64,000 nt of DNA, taken from assembly GCA_049487715.1 (NCBI GenBank), contig CP150568.1, positions 558,001 through 622,000 on the forward strand, given 5' to 3'. Shown in pieces: positions 39,401 to 48,220 of this stretch. Source of the stretch: Pycnococcus provasolii. Lineage: Eukaryota > Chlorophyta > Pseudoscourfieldiophyceae > Pseudoscourfieldiales. The notes under the pieces are model-generated. The model ran no database searches. It saw nothing but the letters and a program-made list of their open reading frames with translations, and was not told where the DNA came from. How positions within the stretch are numbered: position 1 is the stretch's first letter; each line of letters opens with the position of its first letter. The position numbers were made by a program, and so were the translations under genes.

Positions 39401-41479
39401 GACGTGGCGTTCCACGCTCTCCAGTCCGCTCTGCAACTTTCGCAGCAGCGCAACGAAGCCATCCGGCCTGCTAGCTGCCGTCGCGACCATCGTCGCTAAC
39501 CGCCGCCTCGCAACAGTAGGATCTGAGTCGCCAGCGAGATAAGCATTAAGCGTCGCCACCACGCCGCTCGCGAGGAACTCGAAGTTGGACAGTGTATTCG
39601 GCTGTTCAAACACTTTCTGCAGCGCCGCAAGTGAAGTGCCCTCGTTTGAAACAGCCTTGAGTTGCTCGCAGACGCCACGAAGTGCGGCGAGCTCCTCCGT
39701 CTCACCCGCGCCGGTGACGCCCGCGGAATCGAGCACACGGCGAAGAACAAATGCCTGTTCTCGCATCCTCTCGAGCGAGGCGGAGGATGGCGTCTGTGGG
39801 GTGTGCGGCGTCTGTGGCGAAGCGGCGGCGGCATCGCTAGCTGTCTTGCTCTTTTGCTGTTCTTGCTCCTCGCCGCAGAGTTGCATCACCACATGAACAA
39901 GTCCCTCCTTCACGAACGTGGACCGAAAAATCTCCGGAAGCTTTCCAAGAAGATCTTCCGCCATGAAGAGCGCGCACAACGCGCTCGCCTTGTCGCGTCC
40001 CGAAGCGACGCCAGCCAAGAAGCTTGACACCGGAACGTCGCGAAGCAGCTGCTCGAGCGTCGCGGACGTTGTGCCCGCAACAAGCTTTGCGCACGTTTCG
40101 AGGCACGTGTGACGCACGTGCGAGCGTACTGTGACGCTGTGCACATGCATCATGAGCTCGAAGAGGTCTCTTGCGCACGTTTCCACCAACGGTGTAGGTA
40201 GAGGCTCGTCGGTGCTCTCACCACCTGGTCCATCGTCATCGCCAGCTGTCATTGCTGCTGCTGCACGCGCGCTCGGCGCAAATGCATCGCGACTACGTGG
40301 CAGCTTCGGAAGCAGGTTGTTTGCCACGTCCAGCAATTCCGCGAGCTGATCCGTCGTTCGCAGCCCAGGCGTTCCACGCGCACCACCTGGGCTAGGCCCT
40401 GGTGTCGCCACCATCGGCGAGCTAGAGAGAAGGTCGCGCAGCGTCGCGCTAAATCCCGAGCTTAGCAGTTGTACCGCCACGGTGCGCGAGTTCGCGGTGC
40501 AGGCACGAAGCAGGCGAACGAGGTTTGCAAATCCAACCGGGGAGAGCGTCGTGGACGACGCCGCCATCTCCGACGGGTCGACGAGGCGCGCTGCGATGTC
40601 CGCGACGCCGCTTTCGCACAGAACGGCAACGCGCGCAGGCGTTCGTGCCACCTCCGAGATGCGGCTCAGTGCCACCGCCGCGTGCTCGACAACGCGGCTG
40701 TCCGAGTTGTTGAGAAGGTTCGAGAGCAGCGGCACTGCGTGGCTGACGATGGACCACGTCGAGTCGTCGCGTGGGAGGTGCGCACACATCTGCGCGGCTG
40801 TTGACGCCGCGACGCGCTGCACGCCCGTAGGGAAGAAGTCCAGGAAGCTCAGGCACGCGAGAAGGCCGCCCTCGGAAATGAGCACGCTGCCGTGGTTCTG
40901 GCTGAGTTTCTCGAGCAGCTGTAGGCTCTGCTCCGCGAGGTCGATGTACTCGATGGCAAGCAGCTTTGCGCATATCGTTGGAACGCACCCTGCGTGAACG
41001 ATCGCGCTGCACGACGAAGGAAGGACGTCCGCTAGGTGCGTGAGCGCGCGGCACGCGAGCAGCATGAGGTCAGGGTTGTGCTCTGCATTCAGCAGGTTGG
41101 CGCACGGCGCCACGACGCTGTCAACGCGCAGTCCAATGAGCGTATCCTCGCTAGCAACCGAGAGCGTTTCGCAGAGTGCCGTGAGCGCGCCTAGCTGCCT
41201 GCCTTCGTCGCCGTCGGCACGCAGTCCCGCGAGTATGTCCTTGAGCTGCCCGCGCATGACGGCGCCTGCTCCGAACCCTCCTCCCGGGAGTAGGTCCTCG
41301 AGTCCCCCTCCGAGTCTCGCGAGCAGTTCCTGCAGGGCGCCCGTCGTGGTTGTGGCTGCAGCTGCAGCAGCTGCTGCTGCCGCGGCTGCGGAGTCCGGCG
41401 CCGAGTCCGCCGCCGCCGCCGCCGCCGCCGCTGCCGCTGCCGGCGCCGTATCTTCTGCGGGCGTGTTATCGTCGTCCAT
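36494..41479 (-). CDS. UPL3: HECT E3 ubiquitin ligase, UPL3/TRIP12 class
   Basis: 1661 aa from the ATG at 41479; the in-frame GTG at 41512 is not needed. An Ala-rich N-terminus is followed by armadillo-type repeats at about 85-410. A long low-complexity middle has an acidic run at about 790-850, then a UPL3-type conserved helical block (RRQYFQLTSLGISRALNLL at about 1168) and the HECT domain to the end. The catalytic cysteine is Cys1628 in AMTCASYLKLPPYSSKS, and the C-terminus is GAGSFHLS, typical of the class. VEFFGEVGTGLGPTLEFYSLL is also diagnostic. Plant UPL3 controls endoreduplication, trichome branching and protein turnover; animal TRIP12 acts in DNA-damage and ubiquitin-fusion degradation. 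The substrates here are unknown. Confidence 0.95.
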   Translation of the reverse strand: MDDDNTPAEDTAPAAAAAAAAAAADSAPDSAAAAAAAAAAAATTTTGALQELLARLGGGLEDLLPGGGFGAGAVMRGQLKDILAGLRADGDEGRQLGALTALCETLSVASEDTLIGLRVDSVVAPCANLLNAEHNPDLMLLACRALTHLADVLPSSCSAIVHAGCVPTICAKLLAIEYIDLAEQSLQLLEKLSQNHGSVLISEGGLLACLSFLDFFPTGVQRVAASTAAQMCAHLPRDDSTWSIVSHAVPLLSNLLNNSDSRVVEHAAVALSRISEVARTPARVAVLCESGVADIAARLVDPSEMAASSTTLSPVGFANLVRLLRACTANSRTVAVQLLSSGFSATLRDLLSSSPMVATPGPSPGGARGTPGLRTTDQLAELLDVANNLLPKLPRSRDAFAPSARAAAAMTAGDDDGPGGESTDEPLPTPLVETCARDLFELMMHVHSVTVRSHVRHTCLETCAKLVAGTTSATLEQLLRDVPVSSFLAGVASGRDKASALCALFMAEDLLGKLPEIFRSTFVKEGLVHVVMQLCGEEQEQQKSKTASDAAAASPQTPHTPQTPSSASLERMREQAFVLRRVLDSAGVTGAGETEELAALRGVCEQLKAVSNEGTSLAALQKVFEQPNTLSNFEFLASGVVATLNAYLAGDSDPTVARRRLATMVATAASRPDGFVALLRKLQSGLESVERHVVSVAHVPASLGMGRSRFGGGGSGGSGSMTSRAGALEALTQPLKLRLSRAPGVSSSVLGDYSSNVVLIEPLATLAAVEEFLLPRVRVASSRGGDEPMRRRLTRREQAERDRDEEMLGTGGGDADGDEDDDEDDAMEEEPVDDEDEEEEDDEDEEDEEDEEDDDDDHEEVPAGPSSLDDRVDDVHLGSPSPSRAGSLSRSLSNASRGSASAEEDGMPSRRRASPSSASAGGGSGSRHRTSSSSRSYAAAATPPSGPQLTFLIGGVELPSTTTIFQAVQQHSSRGGGGLTLTSLGSAGSSAADEDAEDDPEVGGARGGGPHMWDSIHVLQYKFAERTTSASAAEATERSTPGTAGAAASLSTPPTTTTTTTTSSSSSGEPLHALTSRVAASGDAGGDEAGILALLRTLHEACRCAMRLTPEGSALLRVPESEFISRKLSTKLTRQLQDVLVVCTGGLPLWCRRLACEHSYLYPFALRRQYFQLTSLGISRALNLLQEQQDTAGERSMGGGRDLRVGRVQRQKVRIGRERILESAEKVMEMYCGQRTMLEVEFFGEVGTGLGPTLEFYSLLSKAMRRRDLKMWRDAGDMPPQARPRCASENFVPMEMDGVPEDVRVVDVVDSDDADADDLEQYVHAPHGLFPQPLPPASVPRDSAARKAEEKTMRMFRLLGRAAGKALYDNRLLDLPLHPVFVRAVLLGVMPEPHDVLEVDPVAGESMLELVRAAREGTGVLHGVSVDSLGLTFVVPGADDVELVAGGSDVFVTSGNFRQYAEAVLDATIGSGVTRQLEAARSGFLEVLPEDALKPFTAAEVDELLCGAREDESWSADNLLDLISWDHGYSRGCVHARMLAEVMAEFTPRERRGFLAFVTGSPRLPSGGLAALHPPLTVVRKSGEGSTPSGTPGTTPATPPSGLLLGASPGASTSAGSSDGLLPSAMTCASYLKLPPYSSKSLMRERIKYVVAEGAGSFHLS

Positions 41480-41946
41480 GGCCGTTGGTGGTACCCTACC
41501 CGGCACCGGCACCTCTCCTCCGAGGATAGGGATGGACAGCAGGCAGGTGGCCGGGGGCGGGGCGGGGAAAACGTCCTCCTTCTCACTCTCCCTCTCCTTT
41601 CCACGCGGCGCAGAACCCTCTCAGAAACCTCGCTCAAAGAACACCCTCGGACATACACTCGGACATCGGAGGAAGAAGAACCCGCGGGGTTTCTCGGGGT
41701 TTGAGTTTGGGGGTTTGAGTTTGGGGGTTTGGTTTGGGGGTTTGAGTTTGGGGGTTTGAGTTTGGGGGTTTGAGTTGGACAGATTTTTTTTGCTCGTGGA
41801 TCACCTTCCTGGATCAAATCCCTCCTGGTCCGGGTCCGTCGCCTTTGGTTCTGTTAGTTTGCGAATCGTTGACTCCTTCCCTTCCCTCTCCTCCCCTTCC
41901 CTCCCTCCCGGTCCCCGTTCAAACTGCCTTAAACACCTTAAGGGCA
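41480..41946. promoter_or_regulatory. Divergent promoter with TTTGGGGGTTTGAG minisatellite and pyrimidine tract
   Basis: This is the shared upstream region of the HECT gene (-) and the amidase-like gene (+). About six imperfect 14-bp units of tttgggggtttgag lie at 41693-41780. A pyrimidine-rich tract follows at about 41870-41915, close to the plus-strand start at 41947. Confidence 0.75.
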
Positions 41947-43392
41947 ATGGAGGACGAACACGCGTGGTACGCCGCTGTCGAACGCGTGCTCGAGAAACCG
42001 AGCAGTGCAGAAGCAAACACCAACGTCATTGTACAAAGAGCCGTCACTTTCCCGCAGTGCCTAGGGGTCAACCTCGCGGGACGGTGGAGATGGCCGCTGC
42101 CTGGAGTCAGAGTCACCGCGGGGGCGAGGTGCGCGCCGGCGAAGACAAATGCGGCAGATCAAACGTCGTCGACCGAACCAAACGGACTCCACGACGAACG
42201 AACAAACGGGAACGGAGAAAACGGAACGCACGGAAGCAGCAGCGCCGCGTCGTCGAAACCACGCCGCACGGCATCTGCGTGGAGGCGGCGCGTCGCCAAC
42301 AACACAACCACGTACGCAAGAGTGAGGCTCACGCGGCCGCTCTTTGGGAAGGCGGCAGTCACGTGCGAGTGGGACGTCGACCCGACCGCTGGCGTGACCA
42401 TGCGACTGCGCCGCGAATTCAAAACGTCGTTTGGACACGTCACGCTCGCCACGTGGGGACGGAGACGAACGCAGCGTAAGGATGCCAGAGCGGCGCCAAC
42501 CGCAGGTGTGCAGTTCAACTTGACGTTCGGAAGCGACGAGCTGCGCGTCTGTGAACTGCGCACGACGTCGTCGACGGTAGAAAGCGACCCGGGCGTTGGG
42601 ACCGCGCGCGTCGTGCAGCCCATCATGCGGCACGCCGACGCCGTCGTGGAAACTGACGTCTTCCTGCACGACGGATGGATCTCCGCGGGAAATCTTGCGC
42701 AGCTGAAAGAACGCGTGTCCGTTCGCGGAGCACGCCTCGCACTCGCGAGATCGATGCCGCACTCCGTGAGGTCCGAGCGTGCGGAGAAGGTGGTCACGAC
42801 GTTCAATCGCAATTTGCTGGGGACGAAGCGCACGATCGGCGTGATTCCAGGCCACTGGATCGACGCTGGCCTTGAGGTGGGAGCTCCGGGAGAGCGCAAG
42901 TTCAACTTGGAGGTGGCTAATCGCATCGAGAGCAAGTTGAAGAATCTAGGGTGGAGCGTGCTTCGGCCAGACCGCAACGCCAAGGGTCTCGAGTGGGACG
43001 ATTATCTGGACTGGATCACGTCCAACTCGAAGCGAGGCGTGCCCGTGCTCGAGATTCACGGTCAAGGCGATGGGGCGAAGAGCCGCTCTGTCGTGTTGGG
43101 CGTGATTGGCGATCCAAAGGCGCCACTCAATCGGCGGCTCGCCGAGACGTTCGGCTTCTTTCCCATGAACCACATGCACCTTGCTGTGCCTCGGCGTGGA
43201 GGAGTCATCATCGAGAGCTTCAATGCAGACATGGTGCTTTCGCTTACGATGGAGCAGCGGCGCGCTCTGGCGAACGACATTGCGCTCAAGGTGACTGACA
43301 GCGTTGAGTCGACCGTGCGCCGCGTTGACAGCAAGCCTAGCTTGATGGAGGATGGGTGCTCCATGACTGGTTGCGACACAGGCATCAAGTAG
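41947..43392 (+). CDS. Protein with C-terminal N-acetylmuramoyl-L-alanine amidase-like (amidase_3) domain
   Basis: 481 aa from the ATG at 41947. The N-terminal 240 residues consist mostly of predicted beta-strand stretches (TTTYARVRLTRPLFG, VTMRLRREFKTSFGHVTLATW), broken by an Asn/Gly/Ser-rich linker at about 70-105. The family of this half is not recognised. The C-terminal 190 residues resemble zinc amidases of family 3: IGVIPGHWIDAGLEVG with the metal-ligand histidine, the glutamate of GERKFNLEVANRI, VLEIHGQGDGAKS with the second histidine, and a final GGVIIESFNADM strand. Such enzymes cut the amide between MurNAc and L-Ala of peptidoglycan and are common in cyanobacteria. The glutamate of the last strand is where the catalytic Glu sits in the family. 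No clear transit peptide. TGTAA at 43418-43422. Confidence 0.65.
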   Translation: MEDEHAWYAAVERVLEKPSSAEANTNVIVQRAVTFPQCLGVNLAGRWRWPLPGVRVTAGARCAPAKTNAADQTSSTEPNGLHDERTNGNGENGTHGSSSAASSKPRRTASAWRRRVANNTTTYARVRLTRPLFGKAAVTCEWDVDPTAGVTMRLRREFKTSFGHVTLATWGRRRTQRKDARAAPTAGVQFNLTFGSDELRVCELRTTSSTVESDPGVGTARVVQPIMRHADAVVETDVFLHDGWISAGNLAQLKERVSVRGARLALARSMPHSVRSERAEKVVTTFNRNLLGTKRTIGVIPGHWIDAGLEVGAPGERKFNLEVANRIESKLKNLGWSVLRPDRNAKGLEWDDYLDWITSNSKRGVPVLEIHGQGDGAKSRSVVLGVIGDPKAPLNRRLAETFGFFPMNHMHLAVPRRGGVIIESFNADMVLSLTMEQRRALANDIALKVTDSVESTVRRVDSKPSLMEDGCSMTGCDTGIK

Positions 43393-44161
43393 TTGTATGC
43401 TCGATGAGTGGCAGTTATGTAACTTGTAGTATTGCCCTTTTCAATCAAGTGTGAATTCCCTCCCCAGGCGCTTCGCGCGCCCGACCACGCCTGGTCACGA
43501 GTGTTGTCCATGAATTCGTAGTGAGTTACACTTGTATGTATTAACGACTCTGTTCACGTCTTTGACAAATCTGGCTGAGTCGAAGTCGTGAGTCGAGGTG
43601 GAATAAAAAACGAAACAATTCAGCGCGCCGTCCCTTCTTGTGAGATGGGTTGGACAGCTCGCGGCACCTGGAACCGAAAATGCTGCAAGGTTTGCTACAA
43701 GCACCCACACCCACAACTCCTCCTCGTCCATAGCGCCGTGGTGTACAACGCCAAACGCTTTGTCGCGTTGAGACATCCTTCAAGTCGTGCATTATTCAGT
43801 GCTGTCAATCAATGACGTGGTGACTGGTGAAATACAACTGAATTACTGAATTACTGAAGTAGCCCGGAGGCGGACGCCATTGCCCATTGGCGGCGTGGGA
43901 GACGCGGCGCGTCGTGGCGCGGGGCGCGGGCGGCCTCCTGCCGGAGTGCCGGAGCCCGGAGGTGCCATAGCCCATATGGCGCGACGCCGCGCTAAGGGGA
44001 TTATTTGGGGGCCCGACCTTTCTATCATTCGCTCAAGAGCGGGATCCCGCCCGGGCAAAAATCTCCAAACCCCCGACCAGAGAACGACGCCTTCCCATTT
44101 CCCATTCTTCCATTCTTCCTCCTCGCCCCCCCCTCACAGCATCTCTTTTCATGCTCGCGCG
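43393..44161. other. Intergenic region with GC-rich block and one small minus-strand frame
   Basis: No certain gene. A minus-strand frame of 93 codons with an ATG lies at 43495-43776; it has no recognised family and could be a small gene or chance. 43867-44010 is very GC-rich, with repeated ccggag/ggcggc blocks. A short tract of Ct/Cc runs (44095-44145) lies just before the SOSS-B-like start. Confidence 0.4.
43495..43776 (-). CDS. Small hypothetical open frame
   Basis: 93 codons with an ATG at 43776. No family is recognised. There is one hydrophobic stretch (about 21-36, WVWVLVANLAAFSVPG) that could be a signal peptide or membrane helix. The frame contains TGTAA (minus strand) shortly before its stop. 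I cannot tell it from a chance frame. Confidence 0.25.
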   Translation of the reverse strand: MSQRDKAFGVVHHGAMDEEELWVWVLVANLAAFSVPGAASCPTHLTRRDGALNCFVFYSTSTHDFDSARFVKDVNRVVNTYKCNSLRIHGQHS

Positions 44162-44575
44162 ATGACGTCCGCCGCGCCAGCCGTGCTCGTGCGCGCCGTC
44201 GACCTGAGGCCAACCGCATCTCGCCGGGTCTCCATGCAGCTTGTTGTGCTCGAGTGCGCGCAAGCCAACCTGGCGCTCGTCGCTGACGCTACGGGAAGCC
44301 TTTACCTCTCCGGGGAAGGAATCGCCGCGTCTCTGCAGCCTGGTGAAATCATTCAAGTCAACAATGCCGTGTTCAACTTTCCGGAGAACAGCACCTCGTC
44401 GAAACCAATGCTGACGCTCGCCAAAGACTCGCAGATGCTTAGACTTGGAGAATTCAATATGGTTTTTAGCGAAACGCCAAACCTATCTACCATCGAGTGG
44501 ATTAGAAAGACAGCGAACGCCCCTGCGATGCCGGCGCAATCGCTTCCTTCGACGTGGAGGCCGCCGAAATGCTAG
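44162..44575 (+). CDS. SOSS complex subunit B / hSSB1-like OB-fold protein
   Basis: 137 aa. The whole protein is one OB fold in the order of hSSB1/NABP2: a first strand with VRAVDLRPTASRRV, a central VADATGSLYLSGEG, the loop SLQPGEIIQVNNAVFNF, and RLGEFNMVFSETPNLSTIEW. The last segment corresponds to the GEFCMVYSEVPNFS block of the human protein. These proteins bind single-stranded DNA and act in double-strand-break repair and with Integrator. The long disordered C-terminal tail of the animal proteins is absent, so it is a minimal version. The start ATG at 44162 follows a CT-rich leader. Downstream, a dispersed element begins at about 44641. Confidence 0.78.
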   Translation: MTSAAPAVLVRAVDLRPTASRRVSMQLVVLECAQANLALVADATGSLYLSGEGIAASLQPGEIIQVNNAVFNFPENSTSSKPMLTLAKDSQMLRLGEFNMVFSETPNLSTIEWIRKTANAPAMPAQSLPSTWRPPKC

Positions 44576-45897
44576 CTCTGAGTTCGGCCGTTCCAGGTGC
44601 CGCACCACTGCATCTCTGTTAAAAAAAAACCTGAGATCCCTCATTCAGTAACGAAGTTTACTTTGCTCTATCCAGCGGTTGTCCATTCACACCATTCACT
44701 TTCACCATTCAGCCCATTCACCGGTGCCATTCACTTCGCGTTTTTGTACATTGCGCAGGTGATTTCGAAGGTTGTATCACTCTATCAGGGCGCTTTCGTT
44801 GGCTCAGTGAGGTCTCCGGTTGTGACTTGTTTTCGTTGCTGTCGTCGCCATCGCCACCAACCGTGCATCAACACGATGACTCAAGGGTCACACTTACTAC
44901 TCTACCTGCGGCTAGAGTAGTATCTAAAGGAGTCCAACGTGTGGGAAAGGGGACTGTCTTGGAGTTGAGACTGCAATCTTGTATTTACAAACAATGTACA
45001 CACAAACTCCTCCGAGTTATTTTCAAAAAAGTCCTCGTCAGCGTCTTCACCCCAATCACTGATGACACGCGCGTGGAAAACGTCCGTCTCCGCCTCGCTT
45101 TCCAAGAGTCCCGCACCTGCCTGCTAGATGAGCGGTCGCATCGTACGACGTGTCGTCGAGAAATAGTGCGGTGGCGCCACTGACGCGTGCGCGTATGCGT
45201 GCACGCGACGACGTGCTGCGCGTGCTGCGCTGCAGCGGATGATTGTGAGAGAATGCTCGCTCAAATCAGTCGAAACGAGTCGGAGCTCGGGTCGGAGGGG
45301 GAAAGCAGGTCGGGCCAGCCCGTCGGGTTACGGGGAGGCCCCCCTTTTCTATGTGATTTTTCACTTTTACCACCAACCATCCGGGATTCCTCGTTGGTCC
45401 CTCACGGGAGTCGGTGAGGGCCCGGAAATCGGGCCCAAATCGGGCCCACCCGTTTGCACAAAACTTCAATGGCGTCGTGCGAAGTCCCCGACGTTTGCTT
45501 TGTGTGGGTGGGTTCTAGAGGTCCAATAACGATGTTAGTCTATCGGTTATGGTATCGCCGCGAGTTAGCATTCACGACGCGGTGGCCGCTACAATACCCA
45601 TTCACGCGCCATTCATTCCATTCAATATTGAATGAGCGATCCTAGAAAAAAACGAATTTCACTCCCTTTATGACACGTGTCAAGAAGTTCTTTGAAAATA
45701 AAACTGTTGTGCAAATCAGGTCAGAATTGCATGTGTGGTTTACGAAGCTTTACGAAGGCAAACGGTGATGCATCGGCAGTGTCGCCGCTGTAAGAATGCG
45801 ATAAAGCACTTATATCTTCTTTTCTTACAACAAGGAGGGTGCTGGCCCATCTATAATAGAAATCTTTTTAAGGTGGTTACAGAAGGAGGGTGCTGGC
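44576..45897. other. Long intergenic region with short repeats, no clear gene
   Basis: 1.3 kb without an accepted gene. It holds copy A of the dispersed 3' element (44641-44740) and CATTCAC units. A perfect 16-bp palindrome, cattcaatattgaatg, lies at 45619-45634, and there are two copies of ggagggtgctggc at about 45836 and 45885. A minus-strand frame at 44902-45105 reads an acidic peptide (VISDWGEDADEDFFENN...) without an ATG and with a stop just upstream. It could be a terminal exon or a gene remnant. Confidence 0.45.
44641..44740 (+). repeat. Dispersed 3'-flank element, copy A
   Basis: This begins about 65 nt after the SOSS-B-like stop codon, in sense orientation. Key blocks are cattcagtaac, then atccagcgg, then gtccattcacacca, followed by more CATTCAC units. 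The same blocks occur in the same order and orientation relative to the upstream gene at 49316-49391 and 53470-53556. Confidence 0.65.
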
Positions 45898-47595
45898 TTA
45901 ACGCCAAGCCCTGTTGTGCTTGACCTTCTTGGCCTCCTCGAGGTACTTGTAACGGGTGTGTAGACCCTTCGCGACGTCGCTCGGACTACACAGATATAAA
46001 GCAGAATGGTCCGCCGCATCCAGGCTCACTCGTAATGAGTGCATCTTATTCAGCGCCTTCTCGGCAGCCTCCACCGCGCTTCTCACGTAGTCCATGTGCG
46101 TTGTCACCTCCACATCCGTGATGCGAGATTTGCTGCGCGCAGAGCTCGAAGATCGCCTCCTTCTCGAGCGCGGCTTTTCGGTAGGACGTGCAGGCGAATG
46201 ATCAGCCGGGACGCCGGAGGACGGAGGATAGCATGATGCCGCGGAAACGGTGGTTCCGGTGCGCCAGCTCACACCGTCATGGTACTCGACAGGTACGCTT
46301 GCTGGCGAACGAGGAACCATCTCTTGCGACGACGGCAATGCAGACGTAACGTGGATATGCTGTCGTGAAGCTGCCGCCGTGAGCGTTTCGAATTTGCTCT
46401 CCACGAGCCCGCGAAGCTCCGCGGCGGCGGCGGCGTGCTCGCCCTCGGCTGATCGCAGGCGGTGCGTCGCAGATCCGAGCTCAGTTAGCGCGCCACGAAG
46501 GTCCTTCACGGCATGCTGAAAGGCGTCAGCCACCAGCCGCTCGCCTCTCTCGCGGCGCATCCTGTCCTGTGCGAGTTCCATGCGGTCGCTCAGCATGGAG
46601 GCGGCGATGGACGTGATGACCATCGCGCCGAACGTCGCTGCGGCTGTGCCCTTGAGCCTTGCCGGGTCATCTGCGTTCGTGCTCGTCCACGCGTCGCGAG
46701 TTTGTGGTCGAAGCGTCGTCTGGATGCCACGCTCCGAGGGTGGCGGCGACATCAGTTCTGGTTTCGGCGTCTTTGGCTCGCGCAGCTTTGGCGGTTCGCG
46801 CAGCTTCGGCGGGTCCTTAAGCCTTGGCTTGCCCAAGACGCGCGGGCTCACGCTCTGTTCGTCGTGCTGGGTCTCGAACTTTGCAGTCCTCCACGGCGAC
46901 GGTCGGGTGGACGACGCGGTCGTCGTCTCCTGCTTTGAGTCTCGCGGCCCTTCTCGAAACTGCAGCTCCGGTCGCGCGGCGGCAGCCTGCCTTTCCCGCA
47001 GCACGGCGGAATCTGGCGAGAGCACCGCCGCCTCCGCCCTGAGTTCGTCCGCTCTAGCACGCAGGCTTTCCGACCGCTCGAGCCACTTCTGTCTCTGTAT
47101 GCTCCGCGGCGTTGTCGTCGGCGCGGTTGTGTACGCGCTCCGCCCACTCTTGCTTCCTCCGTCATGAAACCCGTCTTCGTCTTCGTCGTCTTCGTCTTCG
47201 TCCAAGTCGTCATCGTCATCTTCTTCGCTGCTGCTTTCTAGCGTTTTCCGTCTTGCAGGCCTTGCGGTGGCCGCCGCGGGCGTGTAAGAGAGCTGCCTTG
47301 GGTTTTGGCTTCTTCTGGTGACGGTGGCCACAGCGTTCGCTTCGCGCGGGAGGTGCAGCGGCGTGACAGCGGGCCTGTTCGTTTGCTTGTGGTTTCGAGC
47401 GGGCTTGACTTCTGTGTTGAAGTGCAGTGCGATTCCTTTTGTTTTCGCCGGCGTCGCACCTGCGTTGGTGCGCCTCGTGACGCCTTCGGCGCGCCGTTCG
47501 TCGCCGTCGCCGTCGTTGTCGAGGTCGCTGCCTGAGGAGAGGTCGCTGGTTGAGGAGAGGTCGTCGGAGGAGCCAATCATGGGTCTCGAGGACAT
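45898..47595 (-). CDS. Hypothetical low-complexity protein with coiled-coil segments
   Basis: 565 aa, no recognised family. The first 300 residues are Ser/Arg/Pro/Asp-rich and include an acidic run (about 124-141) and a small tandem repeat of KLREPP/KLREPK (about 265-275). A modestly hydrophobic stretch (about 317-332, AAATFGAMVITSIAAS) could be a membrane helix. It is followed by a predicted coiled coil (about 338-400, RMELAQDRMRRERGERLV...). An Arg/Ser-rich segment at about 465-485 resembles a nuclear localisation signal. The C-terminal 75 residues (MDYVRSAVEAAEKALNKMH...) are helical and the best candidate for a conserved domain. The start codon at 47595 is the first ATG. Confidence 0.55.
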   Translation of the reverse strand: MSSRPMIGSSDDLSSTSDLSSGSDLDNDGDGDERRAEGVTRRTNAGATPAKTKGIALHFNTEVKPARNHKQTNRPAVTPLHLPREANAVATVTRRSQNPRQLSYTPAAATARPARRKTLESSSEEDDDDDLDEDEDDEDEDGFHDGGSKSGRSAYTTAPTTTPRSIQRQKWLERSESLRARADELRAEAAVLSPDSAVLRERQAAAARPELQFREGPRDSKQETTTASSTRPSPWRTAKFETQHDEQSVSPRVLGKPRLKDPPKLREPPKLREPKTPKPELMSPPPSERGIQTTLRPQTRDAWTSTNADDPARLKGTAAATFGAMVITSIAASMLSDRMELAQDRMRRERGERLVADAFQHAVKDLRGALTELGSATHRLRSAEGEHAAAAAELRGLVESKFETLTAAASRQHIHVTSALPSSQEMVPRSPASVPVEYHDGVSWRTGTTVSAASCYPPSSGVPADHSPARPTEKPRSRRRRSSSSARSKSRITDVEVTTHMDYVRSAVEAAEKALNKMHSLRVSLDAADHSALYLCSPSDVAKGLHTRYKYLEEAKKVKHNRAWR

Positions 47596-48220
47596 GAGAG
47601 AAACAGGGGTGGGTTTGGTGTTTCGCGCTCAAAAATGGGGACGGACCAGTGGGGCGGTTGGAGTGGTTTGGAATGCAGGGGAGGCCCCTCAGGAATCCGG
47701 TTCCCAGGTGGTTCCCACTCCCCTCCTCTAGTCCACTCCCCTCCCCTCCCCTCCCCTCCACTGGACGAGACGGGCCGGACGGGACGGGACGGGAAAAGTC
47801 CGTGGTAATAAAGTGTTATTGTGCGCCTTTTGTGGAGGCTAATAAGCTTCCACCTCCCCAGTAGTCTACTTTTTACTGCACAGTCCATCCACCTCTCGGC
47901 CCAGATTTCGAGATGGTTGGTTGGCCCCTTGACCAGCGAGCACACACCTGGTGGGTGGGGCCTGTGACCGTTTTTCCCGTTTTTGCCTTGGCCGGGGCGT
48001 TGGGTCGGAAGGAGAAATCCGAAATTCCCTCTTTTTTCCTCTGCTGCCTTGCATTGCATTGCGTGACGACACAGACAGACACACACACCCTTGTGGCTTG
48101 TCCGTCCCACCTTATATTAGGCCTCATCCCTCCCCTCCTTCGGTCCTCCCTTGTTGTGTTTCGCGTTGACCGCCCCGGGGAAAACTCCTCGTACTTACTC
48201 TTTTTCAGATTAGGTCAGCC
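47596..48220. promoter_or_regulatory. Divergent promoter region with CCCCT tract
   Basis: Upstream region of the coiled-coil gene (-) and the ankyrin gene (+). It has a cccct-repeat tract at about 47720-47760. Short direct repeats include cgggacgggac at about 47775-47800 and acacagacagacacacacac at about 48067-48090. No gene was found. Confidence 0.45.
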
